Source: an uncultured Prevotellaceae bacterium (GTDB lineage Bacteria; Bacteroidota; Bacteroidia; Bacteroidales; Bacteroidaceae). From it: DNA of 64,000 nt. Location: the NCBI GenBank assembly GCA_902763615.1, contig CACWSX010000003.1:1-64000 (forward strand). Direction: 5' to 3'. Numbering within the stretch: the stretch's first letter is position 1; the number at the start of each line of letters is the position of its first letter. Shown in pieces: positions 43,678-52,405 of this stretch. The translations under genes and the position numbers were made by a program. The notes under the pieces are model-generated. The model was not told where the DNA came from and did not search any database. It saw only the letters and a program-made list of their open reading frames with translations.

Positions 43678-46125
43678 TTAAAGCTTTGTCAAAGCAATGA
43701 TCAAAGTTGCAAGGGAAGCCAGGGAAGAAGTGGCCGTTGCCACATTGCTCCAATTAAACGGCTCCCTCTTTGCTTTTGTAGGAACCACAATCTCACAACC
43801 TGGTTCAATCTTTGTGCCATGTCCAACCTGGGAGATTGTTCCGTTCATATAAATCACATAGGTTTTGGACTTCTTGGCGCGATTGCCAAATCCACCAGCC
43901 TGATTGACAAAATACTTGTAATCCTTGCCTTCCTCATAAGCCACAGTATTCGGGAACATGACATTACCAGAAACTCGGACTGTACTGTTGTATTCAGGTA
44001 CAATCAGGCGATCGCCCTCACGAAGGGTGATATCAAAACTACCACCAGGATTGGCCAAAGCCTCCTCCAAATGAATACCAACAGGATATGTTGTTTCAAG
44101 CGACAGCTGATCGACATTGATCGTATCTTTTTCATCCTGCTGGGCACGTACCATACGCAGAATGGTCTGCATACGAGCCCGCTCATCCTCCGTCATCTGT
44201 CGCAACAGTCGGGCACCCTTGACGTAGGCATCGTCTGTGACACCACCAGCCGCAGCAATCAAGTCGCTCAAGCGCTGGTTTTTCTTTTCAAGCGTGAATT
44301 TGCCTTCGAAATTCACCTCGCCTTCAACCATCACACTACGGGGGGTATGGAAGCCAGGACTGCGACGCACATGCACCACATCGTAAGGCTCCAACAAGAA
44401 TCCACGCTCACCATCAATCACCAAATCGTCTTTCAATGAGAAGGTGAAAGATTTGGCGATTTCCCTACTCTTATTCTTCGACTTCGGGTCTACAATACGA
44501 CGAGACACATCGACACGGGCCGTAGACGCCTCATCTTTCAAGCCGCCAGCCTGAATGATCAGATCTTCTATTGTGGTATTGTCAGCATACTCATAATCGC
44601 CAGGCGATAATACTTCACCCGTAATGGTCAATATACGTTGATTACGCAAATCTGCCTGAGTCGGAATAAACAGCACATCCTCATTCTGCAATGGGATATC
44701 AGCTACCGTTCCATTCAGAATACCCTGCACATCGACAGGAATCACCTCCAAAGAACGATCAGCCTTCAGGCGATGCATGACCGCATGCGCTGTAAATGCA
44801 TCTTCCGTCACCCCTTCAGCAGCCTCTATCAAGGTCTTGACACTGTTGATATTGCCACCCAACTGATACTGGGCCGGGCGGAAAACTGCACCCTTGATCT
44901 CGACCATGTTTTCGAAACGATTGAGCATGCCATCGACTGTTACAGCATCGCCATCAGCTACCATAAAACTGGTAAAGTCGAACTCATTGATATTGTAGAC
45001 GGAATAACGCTCGCCATTCTGCCGGATGAGTCGGACAGCCTTGGTATAGGCATCGCCCGTAAAGCCACCGGCATATTTGATCAGGGTGGCGATACTCTCA
45101 TTTTTACGCATCTCATAGAACATGGTGCGCTTGACATTGCCCGTGATACCCACCAAGCAATCGTACGGCCCGACCTGAATAACATCGTTGTCCTGAAGTC
45201 GGATGTTACCTGCCAAACGACCATTGAGGATATACTCGTAGATATCGACTATCGTTATTAATTTGCCTTGACGAAACACCTTGATATTACGCAAGGTACC
45301 CAAATCGCTGATACCACCTGCACTATAGAGAGCATGGAAAACGGTGGCATAACCGGAAAGTGTATAAGTACCAGGTGTCTGAACCTCACCCATCACATTG
45401 ACCATGATGGAACGTGTCTGTCCCAAGGTCAACTTAATCTCACTGCTAGCATAACGGGAACCTAAACTGGAACGGATCTTCGATTGGGCAGCAGCGACAG
45501 TGAGACCACTGACTGAAATAGGACCATAGTTTGGCACTGTGATAAGTCCATCTGGAGAAACCGTCAATTGGAGAGTACGCTGAGAAGCGCCATAGATATC
45601 GACCACCACCTGATCGCCAGGGCCTAGGACATAGTTCTGAGGCGTGGCAATGTTCATGCTTGGCTCGAAGGTCAAACGGCGATTATTGAAGATGTCATGT
45701 CCAAAAACCTTCTTACCCGTGCCCTCATTCACATCGCTGGTAGCCTGAACATCATCTTTTACCGATTCCGCCTGGGCACTGGCATCAGCAGTAGCAGTTC
45801 CAGTCGCATCGACCTTGCCCGTGTTTAATTCCTGAGTCACCGTACCGTCATTATTTGCTCTCATGCGATCAGCAGGCACATTCACTGTTCCATCAGTTGA
45901 AACTGTGACACCACGATCCTTGAGTTGTTTGCCATATTGACGACGAAGACGACGAATCTGATCGACGTTTACGCCACGCTGAACCAAGGCTGTCATAATC
46001 TGAGACTGCGACTTGCCAGCCTTATGTTCTTGTTGAATGAATTTCAGAACTTGCTGGTCGCTCATCTGAGCACTGGCTATTGTGCAACACAATAGCATTA
46101 GGAAAAATACAACGTATTTCTTCAT
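43678..46125 (-). CDS. SLBB-domain polysaccharide exporter (Wza-like)
   Basis: About 815 residues from Met at 46125 (MKKYVVFFLMLLCCTIASAQ, a signal peptide); the in-frame extension to 46194 is not family-like. A Poly_export domain (YVLGPGDQVVVDIYGASQRT, VPNYGPISVSGLTVAAAQSK) is followed by several SLBB repeats (MVNVMGEVQTPGTYTLSGYA, LTITGEVLSPGDYEYADNTT, VMVEGEVNFEGKFTLEK). The C-terminal hydrophobic segment (SSLASLATLIIALTKL) may anchor it. It should form the outer-membrane conduit with the Wzz-like protein. The long Wza form with extra SLBB units is usual in Bacteroidetes. Confidence 0.9.
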   Translation of the reverse strand: MKKYVVFFLMLLCCTIASAQMSDQQVLKFIQQEHKAGKSQSQIMTALVQRGVNVDQIRRLRRQYGKQLKDRGVTVSTDGTVNVPADRMRANNDGTVTQELNTGKVDATGTATADASAQAESVKDDVQATSDVNEGTGKKVFGHDIFNNRRLTFEPSMNIATPQNYVLGPGDQVVVDIYGASQRTLQLTVSPDGLITVPNYGPISVSGLTVAAAQSKIRSSLGSRYASSEIKLTLGQTRSIMVNVMGEVQTPGTYTLSGYATVFHALYSAGGISDLGTLRNIKVFRQGKLITIVDIYEYILNGRLAGNIRLQDNDVIQVGPYDCLVGITGNVKRTMFYEMRKNESIATLIKYAGGFTGDAYTKAVRLIRQNGERYSVYNINEFDFTSFMVADGDAVTVDGMLNRFENMVEIKGAVFRPAQYQLGGNINSVKTLIEAAEGVTEDAFTAHAVMHRLKADRSLEVIPVDVQGILNGTVADIPLQNEDVLFIPTQADLRNQRILTITGEVLSPGDYEYADNTTIEDLIIQAGGLKDEASTARVDVSRRIVDPKSKNKSREIAKSFTFSLKDDLVIDGERGFLLEPYDVVHVRRSPGFHTPRSVMVEGEVNFEGKFTLEKKNQRLSDLIAAAGGVTDDAYVKGARLLRQMTEDERARMQTILRMVRAQQDEKDTINVDQLSLETTYPVGIHLEEALANPGGSFDITLREGDRLIVPEYNSTVRVSGNVMFPNTVAYEEGKDYKYFVNQAGGFGNRAKKSKTYVIYMNGTISQVGHGTKIEPGCEIVVPTKAKREPFNWSNVATATSSLASLATLIIALTKL

Positions 46126-46637
46126 ATCATTGATTTTTGCCTGCAAAAGTACTGTTTTTTTTTCATTCAAACAAACTTTTCCCACAAAAATCATATTTTT
46201 ATATATAATTTATTCCTTACTTTCTTTGGCGCAAAGAAAGAAGCCTTTATTTTCACAACCACCCGCCCCTCCTTGCCTAAGGAGGGTACCTACCATCCCT
46301 CCAGACCTCCCTTCCTTCAAAGGAGGGAGGCTCAACCGCTCCTCCTGTCGCTCTCATTTTAGTAAGCTGGGACCATCAAAGGTCCCGCTTGGGTTTCCTA
46401 ACTGCCGTGCTTAATAATGCAACGAACCTTGGTATAGATAGGGCCTTTGAGCCCCTTTTCAAGGGGCGGCGTAAGCGGGGATGTAGGCACTCTATCCCGA
46501 CCCTTTGATGGGTCGAGGATGCCAAAATGAGAGCGACAGGAGGAGCGGTTGCATCCTCCCCATATAGGGGGAGGCCTTGGAGGGGGTGGATGTCTCTTGG
46601 TTCGTTCTCTGCGCCAGAGAATGAACAGCAACCACCT
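46126..46637 (-). promoter_or_regulatory. Hairpin-rich leader between UpxY and the exporter gene
   Basis: 512 bp without a credible gene. It contains a perfect 28-bp inverted repeat (46333-46360 with 46524-46551), whose arms are flanked by diverged extensions containing the hairpins GGGACC-ATCAAA-GGTCCC (46369-46386) and CGACCC-TTTGAT-GGGTCG (46497-46514). Other hairpins are CCCTCCTT...AAGGAGGG and GCCCCTTTTCAAGGGGC. UpxY proteins are known to act on the long untranslated leader of their operons, so this region is the natural target. Alternatively, it is a nest of repeat elements that happens to lie here. Confidence 0.55.
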
Positions 46638-47735
46638 TTAGGGGCGTTCCCTAAGAATCGAATATTCCTCGAGAATATCTCGCTGCTTAGCCGACAACGG
46701 CGCCTGACGCCACGATCCTAAAAGCGATTCGAGCGCTTCTTTCAGCGCCGAATCCTTTGCGAGGATCGCCAGGTACATCTGGCACCGGACCTTCAACAGG
46801 CTGTTGTCCTTCAGGGCTGCAACAGCCTTTCGAAGCCGGGCTTCGGCTTCATCTACTTCGTCTTCGAGAATCACCGAAGCCATGTAGAGCGGCAACGCCA
46901 ACTCGGCTTCCGTGGCCGCGGTATACCCCCGGAACGAGGCCATACGCCCCTGTGTGCGCTCCACCTCCGAGCGCAACAGATAATACTCGTTCTCATTCTG
47001 GTACTTATCAGAAAACTCAAACAGCAGCCGATGCGTCAACTCAAACAAAAGCCTCCTATCTTTGTCAAGATCTTTCGACTTTGATTCAACAGGCTTCCGC
47101 ACCTCTTTCCTGTTTCTGGCAACAAGGGCTTTTCGGGGGCGCGCCTGGGGCCTTCCTTGCGACCCATCGACAGACTCAGGGTCCACACCCTGCATTAATT
47201 CGATCATCTCCGGCGACAACTCCACCGCCGCAATCAGCACCCCTGGAATCTGCACCACCAGGTGCCTGTTCCGCTTCCCTTTGATCCGCATGATAACGCC
47301 CTCACGCCCATCATAGAACCCGCCCCGGATCCGGATCTGGTCGCCCTCACGCAACGAGATCTCCTCCGGCCGGAAATAGGTGACCCGACGCTCCGTCATC
47401 TCCGTGACGGCCATGAAATTCTCCATGGCATGCAGGGAGACCGTGAGATAGTCCTTGTGATTGCTATAGGTCGAACGCTTGATAAAAACAGCTAGGTGGG
47501 CATGCTCAATGTAGTCATTCACCGCGTCCAACGTGCCCTTCACCAGGACAATCTGCGTCACGGCGGGCACCAACAGGCGCTGCTCACGGCCACGGACCTT
47601 CTTCACCTCGTACTTCAACGGCACAAAGGCATCAAGACCGTAACGACGGGCATCGTCACGAATCTTCAACTCATGACGGGGACTGGTACTACCAAGGGCG
47701 TACCAGAGTACCTCAGTATCTTTCACAGACGACAT
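46638..47735 (-). CDS. UpxY-like NusG-family antiterminator with C-terminal extension
   Basis: About 365 residues from Met at 47735 (MSSVKDTEVLWYALGSTSPR); an alternative start at 47747 overlaps the upstream gene. Residues to ~175 carry the NusG N-terminal domain (WYALGSTSPRHELKIRDDAR) and the KOW-bearing element (SLREGDQIRIRGGFYDGREG, VIMRIKGKRNRHLVVQIPG). UpxY-type proteins let RNA polymerase read through their own polysaccharide operon. The C-terminal ~190 residues are an alpha-helical extension (ELTHRLLFEFSDKYQNENEY, ATEAELALPLYMASVILEDE) not found in typical UpxY (~170-200 residues), and unassigned. Confidence 0.85.
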   Translation of the reverse strand: MSSVKDTEVLWYALGSTSPRHELKIRDDARRYGLDAFVPLKYEVKKVRGREQRLLVPAVTQIVLVKGTLDAVNDYIEHAHLAVFIKRSTYSNHKDYLTVSLHAMENFMAVTEMTERRVTYFRPEEISLREGDQIRIRGGFYDGREGVIMRIKGKRNRHLVVQIPGVLIAAVELSPEMIELMQGVDPESVDGSQGRPQARPRKALVARNRKEVRKPVESKSKDLDKDRRLLFELTHRLLFEFSDKYQNENEYYLLRSEVERTQGRMASFRGYTAATEAELALPLYMASVILEDEVDEAEARLRKAVAALKDNSLLKVRCQMYLAILAKDSALKEALESLLGSWRQAPLSAKQRDILEEYSILRERP

Positions 47736-47737
47736 GC

Positions 47738-49672
47738 CTAGGGACAAGAGTATTCTACCACCGCACGGATAAGGGCATTGGGATTGCCCATGTCGAACAT
47801 CCTACCCTTCAAACGCACACCCACCATACCACTGCGATGACGCACAGCCTCCAAGGCGGAGGTCAACTCAATCTCAGTGACATGATCGCCGTCAATCTCC
47901 TTCTGCATGATGTCTTCATGCAACTGGGCAAACACCTCGGGCGTGAGGATGTACTGACCGAAGACACTGTAATATTCTTTCGCACCGTCTTTATTGCGCA
48001 CACCCAGAAACTCCTCGGCATAACTGGCCTTGGGCTTCTCCTTCATCACATTGACATTCAGAATGGTATGGTCCTTGTCTTCCCACACACCGGAGAGAAT
48101 GCCGTAATGACTCACATCGGCCAAAGGAACGGTATGAATAGACACCATCAGACAGTTGTAACGCTCGTACTCCTCAACCATCTGCAGGGCACAGGGCTTG
48201 TTGCTGTCACTGCGATAAAGGGTGTCGCCCAAAAGCAACAACACAGGTTCGTTACCGGCAAACTGGGCGGCCTGGTACACGGCATGACCGAAACCGCGCT
48301 TCTCACGCTGGTAGACATAATGCAGGTGCTTTCCGATATTCAGAATGCGGGTCTCCAACTCCTTCGCCTCGGTATTCAACTTGCTCAGGTGCTCGTCGGA
48401 AAGGGGACGCTCGAAATAGTCGGCATACTGCTGACGCTCTTCCTCGGAACCGAGCACCAGACAGATCTCCTCAATACCGCTCTGGATGAGTTCCTCGAGC
48501 AGGATGAGTATCACCGGACGAACCATACCATCGGAACAGGGTATGGGAAAGAAGTCTTTCTTCAAAGCGCGGGTAGCGGGGTATAAACGGGTACCGAAAC
48601 CGGCCACAGGGATAATGGCCTTGCGAACGGTATGCACGGGCTTCAACGTCAGGGAATAGGCTTTCAGACCCTGGGCGTTCAGGTAGTCGACCAACTGCTG
48701 CTGGGCGGCCTCACTGCGCGCCAGGAACTGCACCGAACCGTCACCATGGGAACCGACACCCTTACCTCCCCAGACCAAGGGCTGGATCTGAGGGTCATGG
48801 AGCACGGCATGGAGCTTGGGGGCATAGAGGGCTTCGGACATCGGGGCTACCTGGGCATCGAAAAGGGCCTCGGCCTCGGTCATCAACCGACCCAGTCCTT
48901 CGGCATCACCGGAGGCCATGCACTGGATGGCCTTGTCGACCAAAGCGAGGTTCTGCTCACCCAACGCGTCGTGCTCGGCCTGCTCCTTCGCATTCGAAGG
49001 GAAGGGATAGGCCTTGTTCAGGTCGGAGAGAATGCGTATCGTGTCTTTCTCGGCACAGAGGTCGGCAAATACCCAGTAGAGGTGCTTCTTCACATTCAAA
49101 GAACGAACTTCAATCTCGTCGCCATCGAAGGTCATCAGGTTGGGCTTCACACCAAAGGCACAGGCCTGGTCCAGACGACCGCAACGGCTCGACGTGCGCA
49201 ACTCACCCAGATAGGCGATGTTCATCTCACCCAACGTGTTCAGATTCAGATGATATAATAGATTGAACGCGCGCGCTACAAGAACACAAATGGCGGCACT
49301 GCTCGACAGACCGCTCTTCATCGGAAGGGTCATACCGGTGATCTTGATGCGGACACCACCGACCTTGTACCACTCGAGCATGTAGGAGGCCACACCGGCA
49401 CAATAGCAGAAGAAAGAACCGCTCTTGGCAATGCGCTTCAACTCGAGCTCGTCCATACGACAGGAGAAATCCTGCCAGACGCCCTCAATCTCAGGGGCGG
49501 TACTGTACAACTCGAAGATACTGGATTTCTCTACCTCGGCATAGATGCCTTGCTCGATACCGGTCACAATGGCGGCACCGGGGGCTATGTCGGCATTCAT
49601 CGTACGATAATGACCGGCCCAGTCGGTGTGCTCACCGAATAGACAAAGACGGCCGGGAACAAAAAGTTTCAT
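47738..49672 (-). CDS. GHMP-type sugar kinase / nucleotidyltransferase fusion
   Basis: About 645 residues from Met at 49672 (MKLFVPGRLCLFGEHTDWAG). Residues 1-350 are a GHMP kinase: PGRLCLFGEHTDW, MKSGLSSSAAICVLVARAF, and a late GGKGVGSHGDGSVQF. From about 365 on, a GalU/RfbA-like nucleotidyltransferase follows: KAIIPVAGFGTRLYPATRAL and LLLGDTLYR. Together they could turn a free sugar into a sugar-1-phosphate and then into an NDP-sugar. The order (kinase first, transferase second) is opposite to that of the known fucokinase/GDP-fucose pyrophosphorylase Fkp. It precedes UpxY and has a promoter box at 49695-49702. Confidence 0.8.
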   Translation of the reverse strand: MKLFVPGRLCLFGEHTDWAGHYRTMNADIAPGAAIVTGIEQGIYAEVEKSSIFELYSTAPEIEGVWQDFSCRMDELELKRIAKSGSFFCYCAGVASYMLEWYKVGGVRIKITGMTLPMKSGLSSSAAICVLVARAFNLLYHLNLNTLGEMNIAYLGELRTSSRCGRLDQACAFGVKPNLMTFDGDEIEVRSLNVKKHLYWVFADLCAEKDTIRILSDLNKAYPFPSNAKEQAEHDALGEQNLALVDKAIQCMASGDAEGLGRLMTEAEALFDAQVAPMSEALYAPKLHAVLHDPQIQPLVWGGKGVGSHGDGSVQFLARSEAAQQQLVDYLNAQGLKAYSLTLKPVHTVRKAIIPVAGFGTRLYPATRALKKDFFPIPCSDGMVRPVILILLEELIQSGIEEICLVLGSEEERQQYADYFERPLSDEHLSKLNTEAKELETRILNIGKHLHYVYQREKRGFGHAVYQAAQFAGNEPVLLLLGDTLYRSDSNKPCALQMVEEYERYNCLMVSIHTVPLADVSHYGILSGVWEDKDHTILNVNVMKEKPKASYAEEFLGVRNKDGAKEYYSVFGQYILTPEVFAQLHEDIMQKEIDGDHVTEIELTSALEAVRHRSGMVGVRLKGRMFDMGNPNALIRAVVEYSCP

Positions 49673-49694
49673 CATATTTACCTGTTTTATGATG

Positions 49695-49702
49695 CAAAAG
49701 TA
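49695..49702 (-). promoter_or_regulatory. Promoter -7 box of the kinase-fusion / UpxY operon
   Basis: On the minus strand TACTTTTG, matching TAnnTTTG, about 22 nt before the start codon at 49672. The only TTTG nearby is 12 nt upstream, too close for a -33 element, so the box is incomplete evidence on its own. Confidence 0.4.
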
Positions 49703-49741
49703 CGAAAAAAATAACAAATTGCTCAGATTTTAAGGATTTTT

Positions 49742-49773
49742 TTTGGTCGTTTCCAGAAAAATATATACTTTTG
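49742..49773 (+). promoter_or_regulatory. Promoter of the ECF sigma factor gene
   Basis: TTTG (49742-49745), a 20-nt spacer, then TACTTTTG (49766-49773), a full match to the Bacteroidetes consensus. The start codon follows after about 75 nt, leaving a short untranslated leader with no clear structure. Confidence 0.65.
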
Positions 49774-49847
49774 CCAACGAATTATTAACGCATTAAACGT
49801 ATATTGCCTATCGAAACAGCATTACTCAATACTAATTAAAGAATCGT

Positions 49848-50444
49848 ATGAGTACATGGAAAGAAATGTCCGACGAACAGTTGGCATTGCTTTATGCAGA
49901 TGGTAATAACAAAGCTTTCGACATTTTATTGAGTCGTGTGCAGGACAAGTTGTTCGCCTACATCTTCTGTATGGTGAAAAACGAGGAAATGGCTAATGAC
50001 CTGTTTCAGGAGACCTTCATCAAGGCCATCATGAAACTCAGGGACGGGAAGTACAAGGACAACGGCAAGTTCCTCTTCTGGATGACTCGCATCGCACATA
50101 ACGTGATCATCGACTACTTCCGCGATATGAAGAACTCGCATATCGTGGATGCACCTAAGGAGAATGACCTGGGTAACCTGCGGGGGGATGCCATCCTGGA
50201 AACGGACCGCGAGAAGGCACTGGTCAACGAACAGGTGCTGAAGGATGTCAAGGGACTGATGAATGCTCTGCCGGAGGTGCAGCGGGAGGTCGTCTACATG
50301 CGCTACTATCAGGAAATGTCGTTCAAGGAAATCGCACAGGCCACCGGCGTCTCAATCAACACCTCGCTCGGCCGCATGCGCTATGCCCTCATCAACCTAC
50401 GTCGCCTCTCCCGCGATCACGCCATCGAACTCCAACTTGCATAG
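49848..50444 (+). CDS. ECF-family RNA polymerase sigma factor
   Basis: A 198-residue sigma-70 of the ECF group, with regions 2 and 4 only: LLSRVQDKLFAYIFCMVKNE, DLFQETFIKAIMKLRDGKY, FLFWMTRIAHNVIIDYFRDM (region 2), and LPEVQREVVYMRYYQEMSFK then EIAQATGVSINTSLGRMRYA (region 4 helix-turn-helix). No anti-sigma gene lies beside it: the next gene, fmt, faces it. The stop codon is followed immediately by the palindrome at 50444-50532. Targets cannot be read here. Confidence 0.9.
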   Translation: MSTWKEMSDEQLALLYADGNNKAFDILLSRVQDKLFAYIFCMVKNEEMANDLFQETFIKAIMKLRDGKYKDNGKFLFWMTRIAHNVIIDYFRDMKNSHIVDAPKENDLGNLRGDAILETDREKALVNEQVLKDVKGLMNALPEVQREVVYMRYYQEMSFKEIAQATGVSINTSLGRMRYALINLRRLSRDHAIELQLA

Positions 50445-50532
50445 TCAAACACTCGGGGACGGTTCTTTTTTGTTTGACACCGCTATGCGGGATTACTGTC
50501 AAACAAAAAAGAACCGTCCCCGAGTGTTTGAC
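50444..50532. repeat. Perfect 35-bp palindromic repeat (REP type) between sigma factor and fmt
   Basis: Arms 50444-50478 and 50498-50532 are perfect inverted copies (core ACTCGGGGACGGTTCTTTTT), with a 19-nt loop. The GGGGACGGTTCT core is a known kind of REP sequence linked to REP-associated tyrosine transposases in many bacteria. It begins at the sigma-factor stop, contains the fmt stop in its loop, and could act as a bidirectional terminator. A half-copy (one arm) is at 52381-52405. Confidence 0.85.
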
Positions 50533-51475
50533 GACTACCATTAAGGAAATCAGAGGCGGACATACGCTTCTTGCCGGCGAGCTGCAACTCCACAAGCTGA
50601 AGCAGTTCACCATTGAGACATGCGACATAAAGGGACTTGCCCTCGATAAGAAGACGACCAGGCGGAAGAGCGGACACACGACCGGTCTTCGCAGACTTGA
50701 AGATCTTCAGAACCGACTCCTTACCATCTGACGTAACCAAGGTCGTCCAAGCGCCCGGTATAGGACAGAGGCCTCGAATAAAGTCGTAGACTTGCTTGGC
50801 AGACTGATGCCAGTTGATCTCGCAGGTCTCCTTGAAAAGTTTCGGGGCTGACTTCAGCGTCCCCTGGAAATCTGCTTGGGATATAGACACCGGATGACCA
50901 TCAGATGCAATGATAGCCTCGATGGTCTCGAGACAAATCTCCGCACCCAGGTGCATCAGACCGTCATAGACGTATTCAACATCGGCCTCATCAGGGATAT
51001 CAAAGGGCTTCTGCAGGATAATCCGACCTGTATCAATGTCATGATCAAGAAAGAAGGTCGTCACACCGGTCTGGGTCTCTCCATGAATGATGGCCCAGTT
51101 GATAGGGGCGGCACCACGATACTGAGGCAACAGGGCCGCATGGACATTAAAGGTGCCATACGTGGGCATGGCCCAGACCACCTCCGGCAACATCCGAAAA
51201 GCCACAACCACCTGAAGGTTAGCCTGATACGAACGCAACTGCTCGACAAACACCGGGTCTTTCATCTTCTCCGGCTGCAATACGGGAATACCCTGCGACA
51301 AGGCGTACTGCTTCACGGCGGAAGGCTGTAACACACTGCCATGACGGCCTACGGGCTTGTCGGGCTGCGTCACAACAGCCACCACAGGATACTGATGCGA
51401 CACCAAAGCCTGCAAGGTCTCCACAGCAAACTCCGGGGTGCCCATAAATATAATTCTCAGATCTTCTTTCTTCAT
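50483..51475 (-). CDS. fmt: Methionyl-tRNA formyltransferase
   Basis: A 330-residue formyltransferase that formylates initiator Met-tRNA. Motifs: RIIFMGTPEFAVETLQALVS, NVHAALLPQYRGAAPINWAI (the catalytic Asn-His) and FFLDHDIDTGRI. The C-terminal domain ends normally with LAGKKRMSASDFLNG. The last ~15 residues (SRQTLGDGSFLFDSNPA) are encoded by the palindromic repeat at 50444-50532, so the natural C-terminus has been replaced. The catalytic core is untouched, so the enzyme is probably active. Lies 10 nt from rpe on the same strand. Confidence 0.95.
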   Translation of the reverse strand: MKKEDLRIIFMGTPEFAVETLQALVSHQYPVVAVVTQPDKPVGRHGSVLQPSAVKQYALSQGIPVLQPEKMKDPVFVEQLRSYQANLQVVVAFRMLPEVVWAMPTYGTFNVHAALLPQYRGAAPINWAIIHGETQTGVTTFFLDHDIDTGRIILQKPFDIPDEADVEYVYDGLMHLGAEICLETIEAIIASDGHPVSISQADFQGTLKSAPKLFKETCEINWHQSAKQVYDFIRGLCPIPGAWTTLVTSDGKESVLKIFKSAKTGRVSALPPGRLLIEGKSLYVACLNGELLQLVELQLAGKKRMSASDFLNGSRQTLGDGSFLFDSNPA

Positions 51476-51485
51476 TGACTGGTCT

Positions 51486-52133
51486 TTACAGGTCTTTTAG
51501 ACTTTTGATGGTGGCAAGGGGATCCTTGGCCTTGAAGACATAACTGCCACTGACCAACACATCCACACCGGCGGCTACCAGACGGGGAGCGGTCTCTGCC
51601 TGCACACCGCCATCTACCTCAATGAGGGTACTCAGGCCCTTGGCATCGATCATCTGCTTCAGACGTTTCACCTTGGCAATGGTGTTCTCGATGAATTTCT
51701 GACCACCGAAACCGGGGTTGACACTCATCAACAGCACCATCTCCACATCACCGAGGATGTCCTCCAAGACAGAGACGGGCGTAGAGGGATTCAGCGTCAC
51801 ACCGGCCTTCATACCTGCTGCGTGGATCTCCTGAATGGTACGGTGCAGATGCACACTGGCCTCGTAATGCACATTCATCATCATCGCACCGACCTTCGCG
51901 GTCTGGGCAATATATCGCTCGGGGGCGTTGATCATATAATGTACGTCAAGGGGCTTCTGACAGACTTGGGCAACGGCCTCAATCACTGGGAAACCAAAAG
52001 AGATATTGGGAACAAACGAACCGTCCATGATGTCCAAGTGAAGCCAGTCGGCCTCACTCTGGTTGATCATAGCAATGTCACGGTCGAGATGCAGAAAATC
52101 AGCTGCAAGCAAAGAGGGGGAAACAAGTGACAT
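51486..52133 (-). CDS. rpe: Ribulose-phosphate 3-epimerase
   Basis: A 215-residue TIM-barrel epimerase of the pentose phosphate pathway, interconverting ribulose-5-P and xylulose-5-P. Motifs: VSPSLLAADFLHLDRDI, WLHLDIMDGSFVPNISFG (catalytic Asp), DVHYMI, LLMSVNPGFGGQKF and EVDGGVQ. It stops 10 nt before fmt starts, so the two are probably one transcript. Confidence 0.95.
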   Translation of the reverse strand: MSLVSPSLLAADFLHLDRDIAMINQSEADWLHLDIMDGSFVPNISFGFPVIEAVAQVCQKPLDVHYMINAPERYIAQTAKVGAMMMNVHYEASVHLHRTIQEIHAAGMKAGVTLNPSTPVSVLEDILGDVEMVLLMSVNPGFGGQKFIENTIAKVKRLKQMIDAKGLSTLIEVDGGVQAETAPRLVAAGVDVLVSGSYVFKAKDPLATIKSLKDL

Positions 52134-52184
52134 TATTTATAAATGCTAAACGAATAAATGATTAAATGACTGGTGAACAAATCA

Positions 52185-52304
52185 CTAATTCAGACTTATA
52201 CTGGGAGTCTGGTTACTAGCTGGGCGGTAGCTGTAGGCCACCTGGCGAATAATTTCTAAGGACAAAGCACTGGGCTTGAATTCTTCGGGAGTAAAATGCT
52301 TCAT
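52185..52304 (-). CDS. Small protein, 39 residues
   Basis: The frame MKHFTPEEFKPSALSLEIIR ends TPSISLN and stops at 52185. The pattern (MKHFTPEEFKPS..L.IIRQVAYSYR) is one I associate with short conserved proteins near housekeeping genes in Prevotella, of unknown function. Positioned between clcA and rpe on the same strand with ordinary codon usage. Confidence 0.5.
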   Translation of the reverse strand: MKHFTPEEFKPSALSLEIIRQVAYSYRPASNQTPSISLN

Positions 52305-52380
52305 AGGCAAACGCTTTTTTATGATTACACTTATTAAACGCAGAAAACTTTTTTTTATTATGCCATAACAGAAAAAAAAT

Positions 52381-52405
52381 AAAAGAACCGTCCCCGGATG
52401 TTTGA
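52381..52405. repeat. Single arm of the palindromic repeat
   Basis: AAAAGAACCGTCCCCGGATG then TTTGA matches one arm of the repeat at 50444-50532 with one difference. It abuts the stop of the ClC gene (52406). The second arm is absent. Confidence 0.6.
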
